A stretch of 64,000 nucleotides of DNA. Source: Sporosarcina jeotgali (GTDB lineage Bacteria > Bacillota > Bacilli > Bacillales_A > Planococcaceae). The stretch's first letter is position 1, and each line of letters starts with the position of its first letter. This document shows, one piece after another, positions 34,629 through 43,554 of the stretch. Where the stretch lies: the NCBI RefSeq assembly GCF_033304595.1, contig NZ_CP116341.1, positions 2,955,001-3,019,000 on the forward strand, given 5' to 3'. The notes below the pieces were generated by a model that was not told where the DNA came from, made no database searches, and worked only from the letters and a program-made list of their open reading frames with translations. A program made the position numbers and the translations under genes.

Positions 34629-35821
34629 TGAACGCCGCCTCCTAACGCATCGCGCACCGTCTGCACGTCTTTATCTCCCCTGCCCGAAAGACAAACGACG
34701 AGAATTTCTTCAGGACTCATCTCTTTCGCCAAACCGAAGGCAAAGTGAATCGCATGTGCACTTTCAAGCGCTGGGATGATTCCCTCTTTCTGTGCAAGCA
34801 GCTGTACTCCTTCGAGCGCTTCAGCATCCGTTGCAGATGTATAGTGAACCCTTCCTATATCATGGAGATGGCAGTGTTCTGGACCGACGGCAGGGTAATC
34901 GAGACCTGCAGAAATTGAATGCGCTTCTTGAATAAACCCATCATCATCCTGCAGCACGTACATATATGCCCCGTGCAAGACGCCCTCTTTTGCTTCAGCA
35001 ATCGCAGCCGCGTGCTGCCCCGTCGAAATACCCCCACCTGCTGCTTCTACTCCATATAGTGCAACGTCAGCCTCTTCTATAAATGGGTGGAACATCCCGA
35101 TTGCATTACTGCCGCCGCCAATACACGCAACAACCGCGTCAGGCAGACGACCCTCTTTATCCAGTATCTGACGCTTCGTCTCTTGTCCGATCACTTGCTG
35201 AAAGTCCCGGACAATTTTAGGGAATGGATGCGGTCCAAGTGCAGATCCGAGAATATAATGCGTATCTTCCACATGTGCAACCCAGTACCGCAGCGCCTCA
35301 TTCACTGCATCTTTCAACGTTCCCGCACCTTTATCGACAGACTCTACCCGTGTACCAAGCAGTTCCATCCGGAATACGTTCAGCTCCTGACGGCGAATGT
35401 CTTCTTTCCCCATAAACACCACACATTCCAACCCAAGCAGCGCGCACGCAGTAGCTGTCGCGACACCATGCTGCCCTGCTCCTGTTTCCGCGACAATTTT
35501 CTGCTTACCCATACGTTTTGCAAGTAACGCCTGGCCGAGCGCGTTGTTGATTTTATGGGCTCCTGTATGGTTCAAGTCTTCACGTTTCAAGTAGATTTTT
35601 GCTCCGCCTGCAGCTTTTGTAAGCCTCTCTGCATAGTAAAGCGGATTCTCTCTGCCAACGAAATCTTTTAAGTATCCATTCAACTCTTCTATGAATGCAG
35701 CGTCCTCCATTGCTTCCCCGTGTGCTTCCTCCAGTTCCGATAACGCACCCATCAATGTCTCGGGGACGTACTGCCCGCCAAATCTTCCATACCTTCCTTT
35801 ACCCTCTACTGCCTGAATCAT
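34625..35821 (-). CDS. trpB: Tryptophan synthase beta subunit
   Basis: 398 residues, PLP enzyme that condenses indole and serine. The Schiff-base Lys is in HTGAHKINN, the PLP phosphate loop is [10 protein letters not shown], and the N-terminal [13 protein letters not shown] is typical TrpB1. ATG 35821 is chosen: GAGGAG is eight bases upstream, whereas ATG 35827 (overlapping the trpF stop) is only two bases from it. Confidence 0.97.
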   Translation of the reverse strand: MIQAVEGKGRYGRFGGQYVPETLMGALSELEEAHGEAMEDAAFIEELNGYLKDFVGRENPLYYAERLTKAAGGAKIYLKREDLNHTGAHKINNALGQALLAKRMGKQKIVAETGAGQHGVATATACALLGLECVVFMGKEDIRRQELNVFRMELLGTRVESVDKGAGTLKDAVNEALRYWVAHVEDTHYILGSALGPHPFPKIVRDFQQVIGQETKRQILDKEGRLPDAVVACIGGGSNAIGMFHPFIEEADVALYGVEAAGGGISTGQHAAAIAEAKEGVLHGAYMYVLQDDDGFIQEAHSISAGLDYPAVGPEHCHLHDIGRVHYTSATDAEALEGVQLLAQKEGIIPALESAHAIHFAFGLAKEMSPEEILVVCLSGRGDKDVQTVRDALGGGVQ

Positions 35822-35823
35822 GC

Positions 35824-36441
35824 TCATCTCTCCTCACTTTTCAGCTTAACCGTTTTGATGAATTCTCGGATCAGCTGCTCGTCTTTTCTCTTCTCAATCT
35901 CAACACCACTCGAAACGTCAACCATTACCGGCTTTACTTGATTAATCGCTTCTCCTACATTTCCTGCATTCAACCCGCCGGCTAGTATGAAAGGGCGCTC
36001 TTTAAATCCTGATTGCGTTAAGATGTCCCAGTTGAACGTTTTTCCGCTCCCCCCTTTAAATTCAACGCCAGGTGCGTCAAACAACGGAGTCACATTATAA
36101 CTAGCCGCTCTATGGACATCTTCCGAACCTTTGATTGAAAAAGCCTTAAAGGCAGGCAAACCGACTTTTTCGATGAATTCCGGGGTTTCATCTCCATGGT
36201 ATTGCACAATGTCTAGTGGAACTGCTTCATAGATCTCTTGAATATCAGTCGGAACCGCATTGACAAACACACCTACTTTCAGAACGGATGAAGGGACATG
36301 AATCGCCAGCCTTGCGGCCTGGTCTATAGATACTTGTCTGCGCGAAGGGGCGAAAACGAAACCGATGGCATCGGCTCCTGCATCCACGGCCGCTCGCACA
36401 TGACGTGCTTCCATCAGACCGCATATCTTCACTTTTGTCAT
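35824..36441 (-). CDS. trpF: Phosphoribosylanthranilate isomerase
   Basis: 205 residues, TIM barrel. [10 protein letters not shown] carries the catalytic Cys, DIVQYHGDE and the C-terminal LAGGLNAGN and DVSSGVE phosphate-binding motifs follow, with the catalytic Asp in PLFDAPG. Separate from trpC, as in Bacillus. GAGGTG before ATG 36441; overlaps the stop of trpC. Confidence 0.96.
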   Translation of the reverse strand: MTKVKICGLMEARHVRAAVDAGADAIGFVFAPSRRQVSIDQAARLAIHVPSSVLKVGVFVNAVPTDIQEIYEAVPLDIVQYHGDETPEFIEKVGLPAFKAFSIKGSEDVHRAASYNVTPLFDAPGVEFKGGSGKTFNWDILTQSGFKERPFILAGGLNAGNVGEAINQVKPVMVDVSSGVEIEKRKDEQLIREFIKTVKLKSEER

Positions 36442-37229
36442 TGTTCATTCACCTCAATGTCAACTTGAATTGAATGAATTGCCTGATTGGGTGAGGTACT
36501 TCTCATGAGGGTTTCGCCTACTAGCACGGCCCTTGCACCTGCTGCAGATACACGCTGTGCATCAGCTGTCCCGCCAATTCCACTTTCACTTATAAGGACC
36601 CGATCGGATTCAAATGGAAACAGCGAAGCGATTTCCTCAGTCTTCGCCAGGTCAACTTGAAACGTCCGTAAATCTCTATTATTTACTCCAATCAGCTGTG
36701 CGCCTGCTTCTATAGCTCGGTTTAACTCGTCAGCATCATGAACTTCGACCAGTACTTCCAATCCAAGTGAGGCAGCATAGACATGCAGCGCTTTCAACTC
36801 CACATCGGGCAGTGCTGCAACAATCAGCAAGATAACGGATGCCCCTGCAACTAGCGCTCGGTCGACTTGTATGGGGTGAATGATAAAATCTTTACAAAGC
36901 ACCGGGATGTGAACCGCTTCCGCCACCATTTTCAAATCTTCAAATGATCCTTTAAAAAACGGCGTATCCGTCAAAACGGAAACACATGCAGCGCCTGCAT
37001 GTTCGTATATCCGGGCTTGTTGGACAGGGTTTACGGTTTCTTGAATAACTCCTTTCGATGGCGATGCCCGTTTTATTTCCGCAATCACTTGGAGCTGATT
37101 CGAATTTTTAATGGTATCCAACAATGAAGGCCGGGCTGCGATTGTTGGAGTCGGTTGTACAGCCGTTTCTGCTAACAATCGGGAAACTTCCTGTTCCTTC
37201 TTGCGCAAAATATCATCGAGAATAGTCAT
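36438..37229 (-). CDS. trpC: Indole-3-glycerol phosphate synthase
   Basis: 263 residues. IAEIKRASPSKG holds the catalytic Lys and the Glu residues, VLCKDFIIHP the second Lys, GVNNRDLRTF and LISESGIGG complete the site. Closes the ring of CdRP to indole-3-glycerol phosphate. Ribosome site is a weak GGTGG; translation is probably coupled to trpD, whose stop it overlaps. Confidence 0.96.
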   Translation of the reverse strand: MTILDDILRKKEQEVSRLLAETAVQPTPTIAARPSLLDTIKNSNQLQVIAEIKRASPSKGVIQETVNPVQQARIYEHAGAACVSVLTDTPFFKGSFEDLKMVAEAVHIPVLCKDFIIHPIQVDRALVAGASVILLIVAALPDVELKALHVYAASLGLEVLVEVHDADELNRAIEAGAQLIGVNNRDLRTFQVDLAKTEEIASLFPFESDRVLISESGIGGTADAQRVSAAGARAVLVGETLMRSTSPNQAIHSIQVDIEVNEQ

Positions 37230-38257
37230 AACACCACCACCCTATCCGTGCACTGTTGACAAAAGGCAGCCGTTTCTTCTAATTTATGTTTGGCTCTCCC
37301 TGTAAGAATGCTGTCTTCTGCAAGCCGAACTCCCTCTTGAACGGTTCTAACGATGCCTTCTGTAAATAATCCAATGCCTGCGTTGAGGGCAACCGTATCG
37401 AACTGCGGCCCGCGCTGCCCCTTCATAACAGAACGAATGATGGCAGCATTACATGCTGCATCGCCACCACGGATTGCTTCCAGACCAGCTGGCTGCAGCC
37501 CGACATCTCCGGCTGTTAACGTAAACGGAATCAGGTCACCGCGATCTGCAAGGACGAGTGTATTTCTGCCTGCAAGTGTTGCTTCGTCAGGACCTCCTGC
37601 CCCCGCAACAACTACTGCCCGCTTCCTGCCAAGCATCGTTAGAACAGAAGCATACTCCATAACGAAATCCTTACGATTAATGCCCGTGTATTGTGCGTGC
37701 AGCGGAATGGGGTTTGTCAACGGACCGACTAAGTTAAAGATTGTCGGACTGCCAATTTGTTTGCGTATCGCTCCAATACGTTTCATCTTCGGATGCACGT
37801 TCGGCGCGAACAGAAATGCAATGCCACACTGCTCCATCATGGCAGTTGTTTCATTCGCTGTCAGATCATTTCGTATTCCCAGCTCTTCGAGTACATCATG
37901 GCTTCCAGCAGCGCTTGAAATTTTACGGTTGCCGTGTTTTGCAACACGCACTCCGGATGCTGCCATAACGAACGCGGATGCTGTGCTGATATTGAAACTG
38001 TTGGAACCGTCCCCTCCTGTTCCACAGTTGTCAATATACGATACTTCAGGAAACTCGGGGCGAATTGCATTGGCAGATATGACAGAAGCCAATGCCGCCA
38101 CCTCCTCTGCAGTTTCTCCTTTTTGTGCAAGGGATTTAAGAAAAACGGCAATCTCCTTCTCATCTGTCTTATCATTAAACAGCAGACCTGCTGCACCTTC
38201 CATCTCCTGAAACGTTAAATTCTGATTTGCTTGAACGGCTTGTATATAGCTCTTCAT
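37226..38257 (-). CDS. trpD: Anthranilate phosphoribosyltransferase
   Basis: 343 residues. Phosphoribosylates anthranilate. DNCGTGGDGSNSFN (PRPP-binding), AKHGNRKISS and the GAGGPDEAT segment are the family signature. Not fused to a glutamine amidotransferase; trpG is absent from the cluster and is presumably the shared amphibolic pabA-type gene elsewhere. Ribosome site GAGGAGAG before ATG 38257. Confidence 0.96.
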   Translation of the reverse strand: MKSYIQAVQANQNLTFQEMEGAAGLLFNDKTDEKEIAVFLKSLAQKGETAEEVAALASVISANAIRPEFPEVSYIDNCGTGGDGSNSFNISTASAFVMAASGVRVAKHGNRKISSAAGSHDVLEELGIRNDLTANETTAMMEQCGIAFLFAPNVHPKMKRIGAIRKQIGSPTIFNLVGPLTNPIPLHAQYTGINRKDFVMEYASVLTMLGRKRAVVVAGAGGPDEATLAGRNTLVLADRGDLIPFTLTAGDVGLQPAGLEAIRGGDAACNAAIIRSVMKGQRGPQFDTVALNAGIGLFTEGIVRTVQEGVRLAEDSILTGRAKHKLEETAAFCQQCTDRVVVL

Positions 38258-38310
38258 AACTGATCTCTCCTCTTCTCTACTGTTCTCGTCTCTTTTTCAT
38301 CTTACCTATT

Positions 38311-39687
38311 CTAGTGTGTTTCCTCCATGAGGCTAGTTAGTGATTTGGCTTTATTAACGGTCTCCAAGAATTCCGAATGCGGATTGGACGCTTCCACAAT
38401 TCCGGCGCCTGACTGGACACTTACAACGCCATCTTTCACGACCATTGTGCGGATTGTCAAAGCAAAATCGATATTGCCGTTCAAGCCGATATATCCGATT
38501 GCTCCGCCGTAGATTCCTCTCGGCTCTGGCTCTAGTTCATCAATCATTGCCATCGCCACAGGCTTTGGACTGCCAGTGACTGTTCCCGCTGGTAAACTCG
38601 TTTTAAGAGCATCTAACGCGTGCAATCCTGGCGCAAGATTACCTGCTACTTCTGATACAAGATGCATCACATGTTCATATCTGACCGTTTCCTGATACGC
38701 AGTTACTTCAACACTATCCGGATCACAGAACTGCTTCATTTCACTTTTACTCAATTCAACAAGCATGTCATGTTCCGATAACTCTTTTGGATCTGCCCGC
38801 AGTGATTGTTCCAGCCTCTCATCTTCTGCCAGAGTGATCCCCCGTCTGCGCGTTCCTGCAATCGGATTCGTTTGCACTCGCCCCTCTTGGACACGTACTA
38901 GACTTTCAGGAGATGCACCAATAACAAGGTGATCATCAAATTCCATATAATACATATAAGGTGATGGGTTCCGTTCACGTAATCGTCGATACAGCTGGAA
39001 AGGATCTCCTTCAATATTCGCTGTTAATTTACGGGAAAGGACGACTTGCTCTGCTTTTCCTTGCCGTATGTCATGAATTACTTGCTGTACGTTTTCTTCA
39101 AAGGCTTGTTGCGATACCTCACTGCGATATTCGGAAACCATTACATCTGTTTCAACATCGGCAAGACCTGTTAACAGTGTTTCAGCGAGTTCATCTAAAT
39201 CAGGTGATTGATTAGTAGGATGAATTTCTGTATGCAGCAATGTTACTTCCTCTATCTGGTGGTCATATATAACGATTGTGTCGTAAATATTAAAGGCTGC
39301 ATTCGGGAAATCCGGGTTTGGTGCGCTGACTCCTTTTCTTCCTGAGTCATACCCGAAATAGCCGACAGCCCCTCCAGTAAACGGGAATTCACTTTCGTCT
39401 GTCACCCTCGGCATAAGCCGCTTCAGCAGTGTAAACAACTCTCCTTCATGAACAAACGAAGTGCCGTCCATATAATTGGTTTCTTCCACACCTTCCGGAT
39501 GTCCTTTGTACGATTTCAAAGGATTCGCGCCTATGAACGAATAGCGGCCATTTTTCGCATGGCCTGACGAACTTTCCAACAAAAATTTATGGGTACTTTG
39601 CAATCTTTGAAAAAGTAAAGCAGGTGTTAACGTTTCTCCATTGAACCGTTTAGCGGTTACTCGTAATCCCATTTTCTCGATTGTCAT
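38311..39687 (-). CDS. trpE: Anthranilate synthase component I
   Basis: 458 residues. Makes anthranilate from chorismate with ammonia delivered by TrpG. The tryptophan feedback site LLES is in HKFLLESSSGHAK, and the chorismate motifs PSPYMYYMEF, IAGTRRRG, LPAGTVTGSPK, and GIYGGAIGY are present. The longest frame starts at 39702, but GGGAGAG lies inside it, seven bases before ATG 39687. First gene after the tryptophan leader. Confidence 0.96.
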   Translation of the reverse strand: MTIEKMGLRVTAKRFNGETLTPALLFQRLQSTHKFLLESSSGHAKNGRYSFIGANPLKSYKGHPEGVEETNYMDGTSFVHEGELFTLLKRLMPRVTDESEFPFTGGAVGYFGYDSGRKGVSAPNPDFPNAAFNIYDTIVIYDHQIEEVTLLHTEIHPTNQSPDLDELAETLLTGLADVETDVMVSEYRSEVSQQAFEENVQQVIHDIRQGKAEQVVLSRKLTANIEGDPFQLYRRLRERNPSPYMYYMEFDDHLVIGASPESLVRVQEGRVQTNPIAGTRRRGITLAEDERLEQSLRADPKELSEHDMLVELSKSEMKQFCDPDSVEVTAYQETVRYEHVMHLVSEVAGNLAPGLHALDALKTSLPAGTVTGSPKPVAMAMIDELEPEPRGIYGGAIGYIGLNGNIDFALTIRTMVVKDGVVSVQSGAGIVEASNPHSEFLETVNKAKSLTSLMEETH

Positions 39688-39726
39688 TCGATTCTCTCCC
39701 ATCTCGTATAAGTTCCTGAAAACGAC

Positions 39727-39985
39727 AAAAAGCCCCCTGCATCCAGACAGGAATGTCCGGTTGCAGAGGACGGAAAAATCCGCGTTGCCACCTCAATTGG
39801 GATAGAATGATATCCCCACTTCGCGTGCGGTCAAACCGCACTTCCCGTAACGCGGGAATGGCGTCCTTAAGAAACCTGTTACAGGTTTCCATTAGGCTCT
39901 CATAAGTCCATTCACACCGCGAGACAGGCCGGTTCTCACCATCCACCGGCTCTCTGGATCTGTCTAACGCGATGCTACTCTTCTT
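39727..39985 (-). promoter_or_regulatory. tRNA-Trp T-box riboswitch of the trp operon
   Basis: On the minus strand all T-box landmarks appear: GAAGAGTAG at the Stem I base, AGAGAG, GGTGGATGGTGAGAACC loop motifs, a specifier loop GTGAATGGAC whose TGG (39908-39910) is the tryptophan codon, and the T-box sequence AGGTGGCAACGCGG (39780-39793). The competing terminator is CCTCTGCA-ACCGGACA with TGTCTGG-ATGCAGGGG followed by TTTTT (about 39727-39770). Uncharged tRNA-Trp should stabilise the antiterminator and allow trpE transcription. Confidence 0.95.
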
Positions 39986-39998
39986 ATTTCAAAGATTT

Positions 39999-40033
39999 CT
40001 CAGCTATGCTCTTCTCGTCTCATCTCTGCTCTC
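39999..40033 (-). promoter_or_regulatory. Candidate TRAP-binding site: seven (G/U)AG triplets spaced by two
   Basis: The trp leader RNA reads GAG, GAG, GAG, GAG, GAG, UAG, GAG with spacers CA, AU, AC, AA, CA, CU; every spacer is exactly two bases. In plus-strand terms CTC or CTA at 39999, 40004, 40009, 40014, 40019, 40024 and 40029-40033 (CTC at 40029 or 40031, depending on register; the in-phase one is 40029). Further triplets lie at 40050-40052 and 40061-40063, and at 39975-39980. TRAP, the 11-mer tryptophan sensor of bacilli, binds such (G/U)AG repeats with 2-3 base spacing. Located between promoter and T-box. Confidence 0.7.
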
Positions 40034-40040
40034 CGCGGGC

Positions 40041-40058
40041 GGCGTCGCTCTCGACACC
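40041..40058 (-). promoter_or_regulatory. 5' stem-loop of the trp leader
   Basis: RNA stem GGUGUCG/CGACGCC (7 bp, one G-U) closed by AGAG, about 20 bases from the predicted start of transcription and just upstream of the (G/U)AG repeats. The Bacillus subtilis trp leader has a 5' stem-loop in the same place that contacts TRAP. Confidence 0.65.
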
Positions 40059-40084
40059 AGCTACCCATCTGAAAGTTGTATCCA

Positions 40085-40113
40085 ATCTTACAACCTATCG
40101 TTCCTCGTGTCAA
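40085..40113 (-). promoter_or_regulatory. trp operon promoter
   Basis: On the minus strand TTGACA (40108-40113), 17 bases, TAAGAT (40085-40090). Transcription would begin near 40078, about 390 bases before trpE. The gap 39688-40215 is thus filled by this promoter, the TRAP-like element, the T-box and the divergent rluF promoter. Confidence 0.8.
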
Positions 40114-40153
40114 TCATTATCTTTTCTGAAAACTAATTTTAATTTTAGAAGCT

Positions 40154-40182
40154 TTGATTGGCAGCTAAAAAGAGGCTACAAT
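40154..40182 (+). promoter_or_regulatory. Promoter of the pseudouridine synthase gene
   Basis: TTGATT (40154-40159), 17 bases, TACAAT (40177-40182), back to back with the trp promoter. Confidence 0.7.
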
Positions 40183-40215
40183 AAGAAAAACGGTATTCAG
40201 ACAAGGTGGGACCTC

Positions 40216-40920
40216 ATGCGTATTAACAAATTTCTAAGTGAAGCAGGAATTACTTCACGGCGCGGTGCTGACAAATGGATAGAAGCCGGACGTGTCGTCA
40301 TTAACGGGACAACCGCAGAACTTGGCAGTAAAGTGGAAGACGGCGATCTCGTTGAAGTAGACGGAAAACCGGTATCAGTGGAAGAACAGCTCGTCTATCT
40401 GATGTTGAACAAGCCTGTTGGAATCACAAGTACAACAGAACGTCATGTCCAGGGGAATGTCGTCGATTTTGTAAATCACCCATTGCGTATATTCCACATC
40501 GGGCGATTGGATAAAGATTCCGACGGCTTACTTCTTCTTACGAATGACGGCGACATTGTGAATGAAATTTTACGTGAAGAACATGGTCACGAAAAAGAGT
40601 ACATCGTAACCGTAGATCGCCCGATTACAGATCAATTCATACGCGAGATGGAACAAGGCGTTCCGATCCTCGATACTGTAACGAAACCTTGTAAAGTACG
40701 AAAACTCGGATCAAAAAAGTTTAATATTATATTGACCCAAGGGTTGAATCGTCAAATACGCCGCATGTGTACGGCACTCGGTTACAACGTCGTCAACTTA
40801 CGAAGAATGCGCATCATGAATCTGACGCTCGGTAATCTCCCAGTGGGGCAGTGGCGAGATCTAACAGACAGCGAGCGGAAGGGTCTGTTCAAGGAACTGA
40901 ATTATACACCTAAACGTTAA
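40216..40920 (+). CDS. rluF: 23S rRNA pseudouridine synthase (RluF type)
   Basis: 234 residues: N-terminal S4 RNA-binding domain ([20 protein letters not shown], residues 1-60), then the RsuA/RluB/E/F catalytic domain with the Asp of [17 protein letters not shown] and the [13 protein letters not shown] motif. The NRQIRRM form and the size fit RluF, which modifies U2604 in E. coli 23S rRNA, better than RsuA or RluB; the exact position here is inferred. An in-frame extension to 40006 would cross the divergent promoters; ATG 40216 after AAGGTGGG is the right start. Confidence 0.88.
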   Translation: MRINKFLSEAGITSRRGADKWIEAGRVVINGTTAELGSKVEDGDLVEVDGKPVSVEEQLVYLMLNKPVGITSTTERHVQGNVVDFVNHPLRIFHIGRLDKDSDGLLLLTNDGDIVNEILREEHGHEKEYIVTVDRPITDQFIREMEQGVPILDTVTKPCKVRKLGSKKFNIILTQGLNRQIRRMCTALGYNVVNLRRMRIMNLTLGNLPVGQWRDLTDSERKGLFKELNYTPKR

Positions 40921-40923
40921 AAA

Positions 40924-40964
40924 ACCTCTATCCTGTCGATTTTGACGCGGATAGAGGTTTTTCT
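40924..40964. terminator. Bidirectional terminator between rluF and the ABC transporter operon
   Basis: AAAACCTCTATCC with GGATAGAGGTTTT (13 bp) around a 15-base loop, T-runs on both strands. Confidence 0.88.
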
Positions 40965-40965
40965 A

Positions 40966-41691
40966 TTACACATTCACCATTTCTAAGAATTGACGCGTTC
41001 GTTCGTTTGTAGAGTGATTGAAGAATGTGTCAGGGTCAGCGTCTTCAATAATGACACCTTCGTTTAGCATGATGACGCGGTCTGCGACTTCTTTGGCAAA
41101 CTTCATCTCATGAGTAACGACAACCATCGTCATTCCTTCGTCTGCCAAGTCTTTCATAACTTGCAGCACTTCACCAACCAGCTCAGGATCCAGAGCGGAT
41201 GTCGGCTCGTCAAACAGCAGTGCCTTTGGTTCCATTGCAAGCGCCCGGGCGATAGCAACCCGCTGCTTTTGACCGCCCGATAACTTATTTGGATAGACGT
41301 CTGCTTTGTCAGACAGTCCTACTTTACTCAGAATTTCAATTGCTGTTTTTTTCGCAGTGGCTTTGGCTACTTTTTTGACCATGATCGGCGCTTCCATCAC
41401 ATTTTCAAGAACCGTCTTATGAGGGAATAAGTTGAAATGCTGAAACACCATTCCAACTTCAGCACGGACTTTTGAAAGATCATCTTTTTTCTGATCCACC
41501 TGTTTCCCATCGATCGTAATCACGCCTTCATTGGTCAATTCCAAAAAGTTCAAACACCTGAGAAACGTACTTTTCCCCGATCCGCTGACACCGACAAGCA
41601 CAACAACTTCTCCTGGATGCACTTCCATGTCAATCCCTTTTAACACTTCAAGTTTTCCAAATGACTTATGAACGTTTTCTGCTTTGATCAT
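40966..41691 (-). CDS. Polar amino acid ABC transporter, ATP-binding protein
   Basis: 241 residues. Walker [11 protein letters not shown]-loop FQHFNLFPH, signature [15 protein letters not shown], Walker [13 protein letters not shown] and H-loop VVTHEM. Belongs to the GlnQ/HisP group for polar amino acids. The frame starts at 41706 within the permease stop, but GGAGG is eight bases before ATG 41691. Last gene of a binding-protein, permease, ATPase operon. Confidence 0.93.
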   Translation of the reverse strand: MIKAENVHKSFGKLEVLKGIDMEVHPGEVVVLVGVSGSGKSTFLRCLNFLELTNEGVITIDGKQVDQKKDDLSKVRAEVGMVFQHFNLFPHKTVLENVMEAPIMVKKVAKATAKKTAIEILSKVGLSDKADVYPNKLSGGQKQRVAIARALAMEPKALLFDEPTSALDPELVGEVLQVMKDLADEGMTMVVVTHEMKFAKEVADRVIMLNEGVIIEDADPDTFFNHSTNERTRQFLEMVNV

Positions 41692-41705
41692 CGTATCTGC
41701 CTCCA

Positions 41706-42377
41706 TTATTTATCCACGTCCAATTTGTTCTCATACCACTTCAGCAGCGCAGTAAAAATCAGGACGAGAATGAGATAGTAAAGACCAACTACGAGAAACG
41801 TTTCAAATTGCTTGAAGTTTGAGGCAGCCACACGATTGGCCAGACCGAACAATTCAGATACACCAATCACATAAACGAGTGATGAATCTTTCAATGTAAT
41901 GATGAACTGGTTGCCAAGTGGAGGGATTGCGCGCCGTAATGCTTGTGGAAATACAATACGTCTCATTGTCTGTGAGCGATTCATCCCTAAAGCAAGACTC
42001 GCTTCTCGTTGACCTCGGTCAATTCCTTGAATCGAGCCACGGAAAATTTCTGCAATATAGGCTCCATTATGGACACCTAGTGCAATTGCACCTGCCCAGA
42101 AGTTTTCCAGGACTATAATCGAGGTAATACCGAAATACAAAAACATAATCTGAACAATTAGCGGCGTTCCTCTAATCAGTGTAATATACAAGTTTGCAAT
42201 GGTTTGTAAAATTTTAGAATTGGAAATCTTCATCAGTGCGAAGATGATCCCAAGAACGGTTCCTATTACGACTGCAATTGCTGTAATTTCTATGGTCAAT
42301 AGACCTGCTTCTAAAAATCCTTTATAGGTCTGGATGAATACGTCGTAAAAAGTTTTAAAGATTTCAGGCACCGGCAC
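41706..42377 (-). CDS. Polar amino acid ABC transporter, permease
   Basis: 223 residues, five membrane helices, HisM/GlnP type. Contains the EAA loop that contacts the ATPase: [25 protein letters not shown] is the family form (positions about 135-160). GTG 42377 is the start; the ribosome site (GGAAAG) is weak. Works as a homodimer with the ATPase and the lipoprotein encoded upstream. Confidence 0.92.
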   Translation of the reverse strand: MPVPEIFKTFYDVFIQTYKGFLEAGLLTIEITAIAVVIGTVLGIIFALMKISNSKILQTIANLYITLIRGTPLIVQIMFLYFGITSIIVLENFWAGAIALGVHNGAYIAEIFRGSIQGIDRGQREASLALGMNRSQTMRRIVFPQALRRAIPPLGNQFIITLKDSSLVYVIGVSELFGLANRVAASNFKQFETFLVVGLYYLILVLIFTALLKWYENKLDVDK

Positions 42378-42410
42378 ACCAACTTTCCATTAAATAGGTG
42401 GGAAGTTCAC

Positions 42411-43244
42411 TCATTCTAATAACTCGACACCTTCCAAATCAATGTCAAGAAGGTCGCGGCCAAACCACTTCTCTGAAATCTCTTTGTACGTTCCATCGTC
42501 AATCAGTTCTTGGAGTGCCTTATCCAGCGCTTTTGTCAATTCGGGATTGTCTTTGTTCACGGCAATCGAAGGTTGTTCCACCCACATCGGTTTTCCAACT
42601 TCTTTTACTTCAAACCCATTATCAATTGCTTCAAATCCAACGATATCTGCTGTGATGACCGCATCCAAACGACCCTTCACCGTTAAATCTTTGAGTGCTA
42701 CTACGTCACTGCTGTAGTACTGGATGTTATCGGAAAGTTCTTTTGCAGGTGCTTCATATGTGGATTGTGCAACAACACCTATTTTTTTCCCTTTCAGATC
42801 GTCTGGTCCTTTGACTTCGTCATTGTCCTTAGCGACAAAAATCATTCCGCCAGAATAGTAGTAAGGCTCTGTGAAATCTGCTTGTTTTGCACGTTCTTTC
42901 GTATATGCCATGGATCCGATAATTGCATCAAACTTTTTGCCGACCAGCCCTTGCAAGATGGTTTCGAACGGGTTTGTTACTGGGTTTGGCTCGAGATCCA
43001 TTTTTTCAGCTAACGCTTTGCCAATTTCAATATCGAAACCTGTCAGCTCTCCGTCTTCTTCAAAACTGAATGGTTTATATACACCGCTTGCTGCGTATGT
43101 GAATTTCCCTTTTTTAACTAAATCGTACCCGGAATCCCCAGTTTCCCCGGCACTGCCTGATGACTTTTCATCATCCTTACCGCATGCTGCCAACAGTAAT
43201 ACTGATGCAGCAAGCATCAACAACATCATCTTCAATTTTCCCAT
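42411..43244 (-). CDS. Polar amino acid ABC transporter, substrate-binding lipoprotein
   Basis: 277 residues. Type II signal peptide with lipobox LLLAAC (Cys21), a Ser/Gly/Asp linker, and a family 3 solute-binding domain (FTYAASGVYKPFSFEEDGELTGFDIEIGKAL in sequence positions about 49-80 is the ligand site entry). Probable ligands are polar amino acids such as glutamine, arginine or cystine; specificity is not decided. First gene of the operon. Confidence 0.92.
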   Translation of the reverse strand: MGKLKMMLLMLAASVLLLAACGKDDEKSSGSAGETGDSGYDLVKKGKFTYAASGVYKPFSFEEDGELTGFDIEIGKALAEKMDLEPNPVTNPFETILQGLVGKKFDAIIGSMAYTKERAKQADFTEPYYYSGGMIFVAKDNDEVKGPDDLKGKKIGVVAQSTYEAPAKELSDNIQYYSSDVVALKDLTVKGRLDAVITADIVGFEAIDNGFEVKEVGKPMWVEQPSIAVNKDNPELTKALDKALQELIDDGTYKEISEKWFGRDLLDIDLEGVELLE

Positions 43245-43294
43245 TCTATAAAACTCCCCTTTTGTGTTAGCCGATTGGCTATTTTTTTAACCCT

Positions 43295-43330
43295 ACTATA
43301 CCCACTTTCCCTAGTAGAATTCATTTAAAC
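43295..43330 (-). promoter_or_regulatory. Promoter region of the amino acid transporter operon
   Basis: On the minus strand two overlapping candidates: a sigma-A -10 TATAGT (43295-43300) with a weak -35, and a sigma-B-like GTTTAA (43325-43330), 13 bases, GGGAAA (43306-43311). The remaining 43331-43554 is AT-rich, with a weak -10 TATAAA at 43457 for mgtE, and I see no M-box or other riboswitch. Confidence 0.45.
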
Positions 43331-43554
43331 ATGAAAATTGAAAAAACGTAATGAGACTGTAATATTTCTCTTTTTTCAATACAACTCCTTTTTTAGTGTG
43401 AGTCGTTCTATTAAAACACAAGTTTGATAAAAAGTGAATATTTAATCTACAAAGTGTATAAATATTAATTCTCCTGCAATTAGATGAATTTTGTTTCTGA
43501 CAGCCCCAGAGAGGGCATAACGGTAAGTAGAATGAACAATCGTGAGGTGAGGAC

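Noticed and set aside
37353-38210. 285-codon open frame antisense to trpD
   Set aside because: It is a mirror of the strongly supported trpD reading frame, lacks a ribosome site and reads as low-complexity antisense translation.
39650-39946. 98-codon frame in the trp leader as a protein or leader peptide
   Set aside because: It runs through the T-box core and terminator, which fully explain the conservation, and it has no proper ribosome site.
40104-40124. Fur-box-like GATAATGATT next to the trp promoter
   Set aside because: Only half of the dyad fits, and it abuts a trp promoter where iron control is not expected.
43331-43554. M-box (Mg2+ riboswitch) before mgtE
   Set aside because: The conserved ykoK-leader blocks are missing; the leader is AT-rich without the expected helices or terminator.
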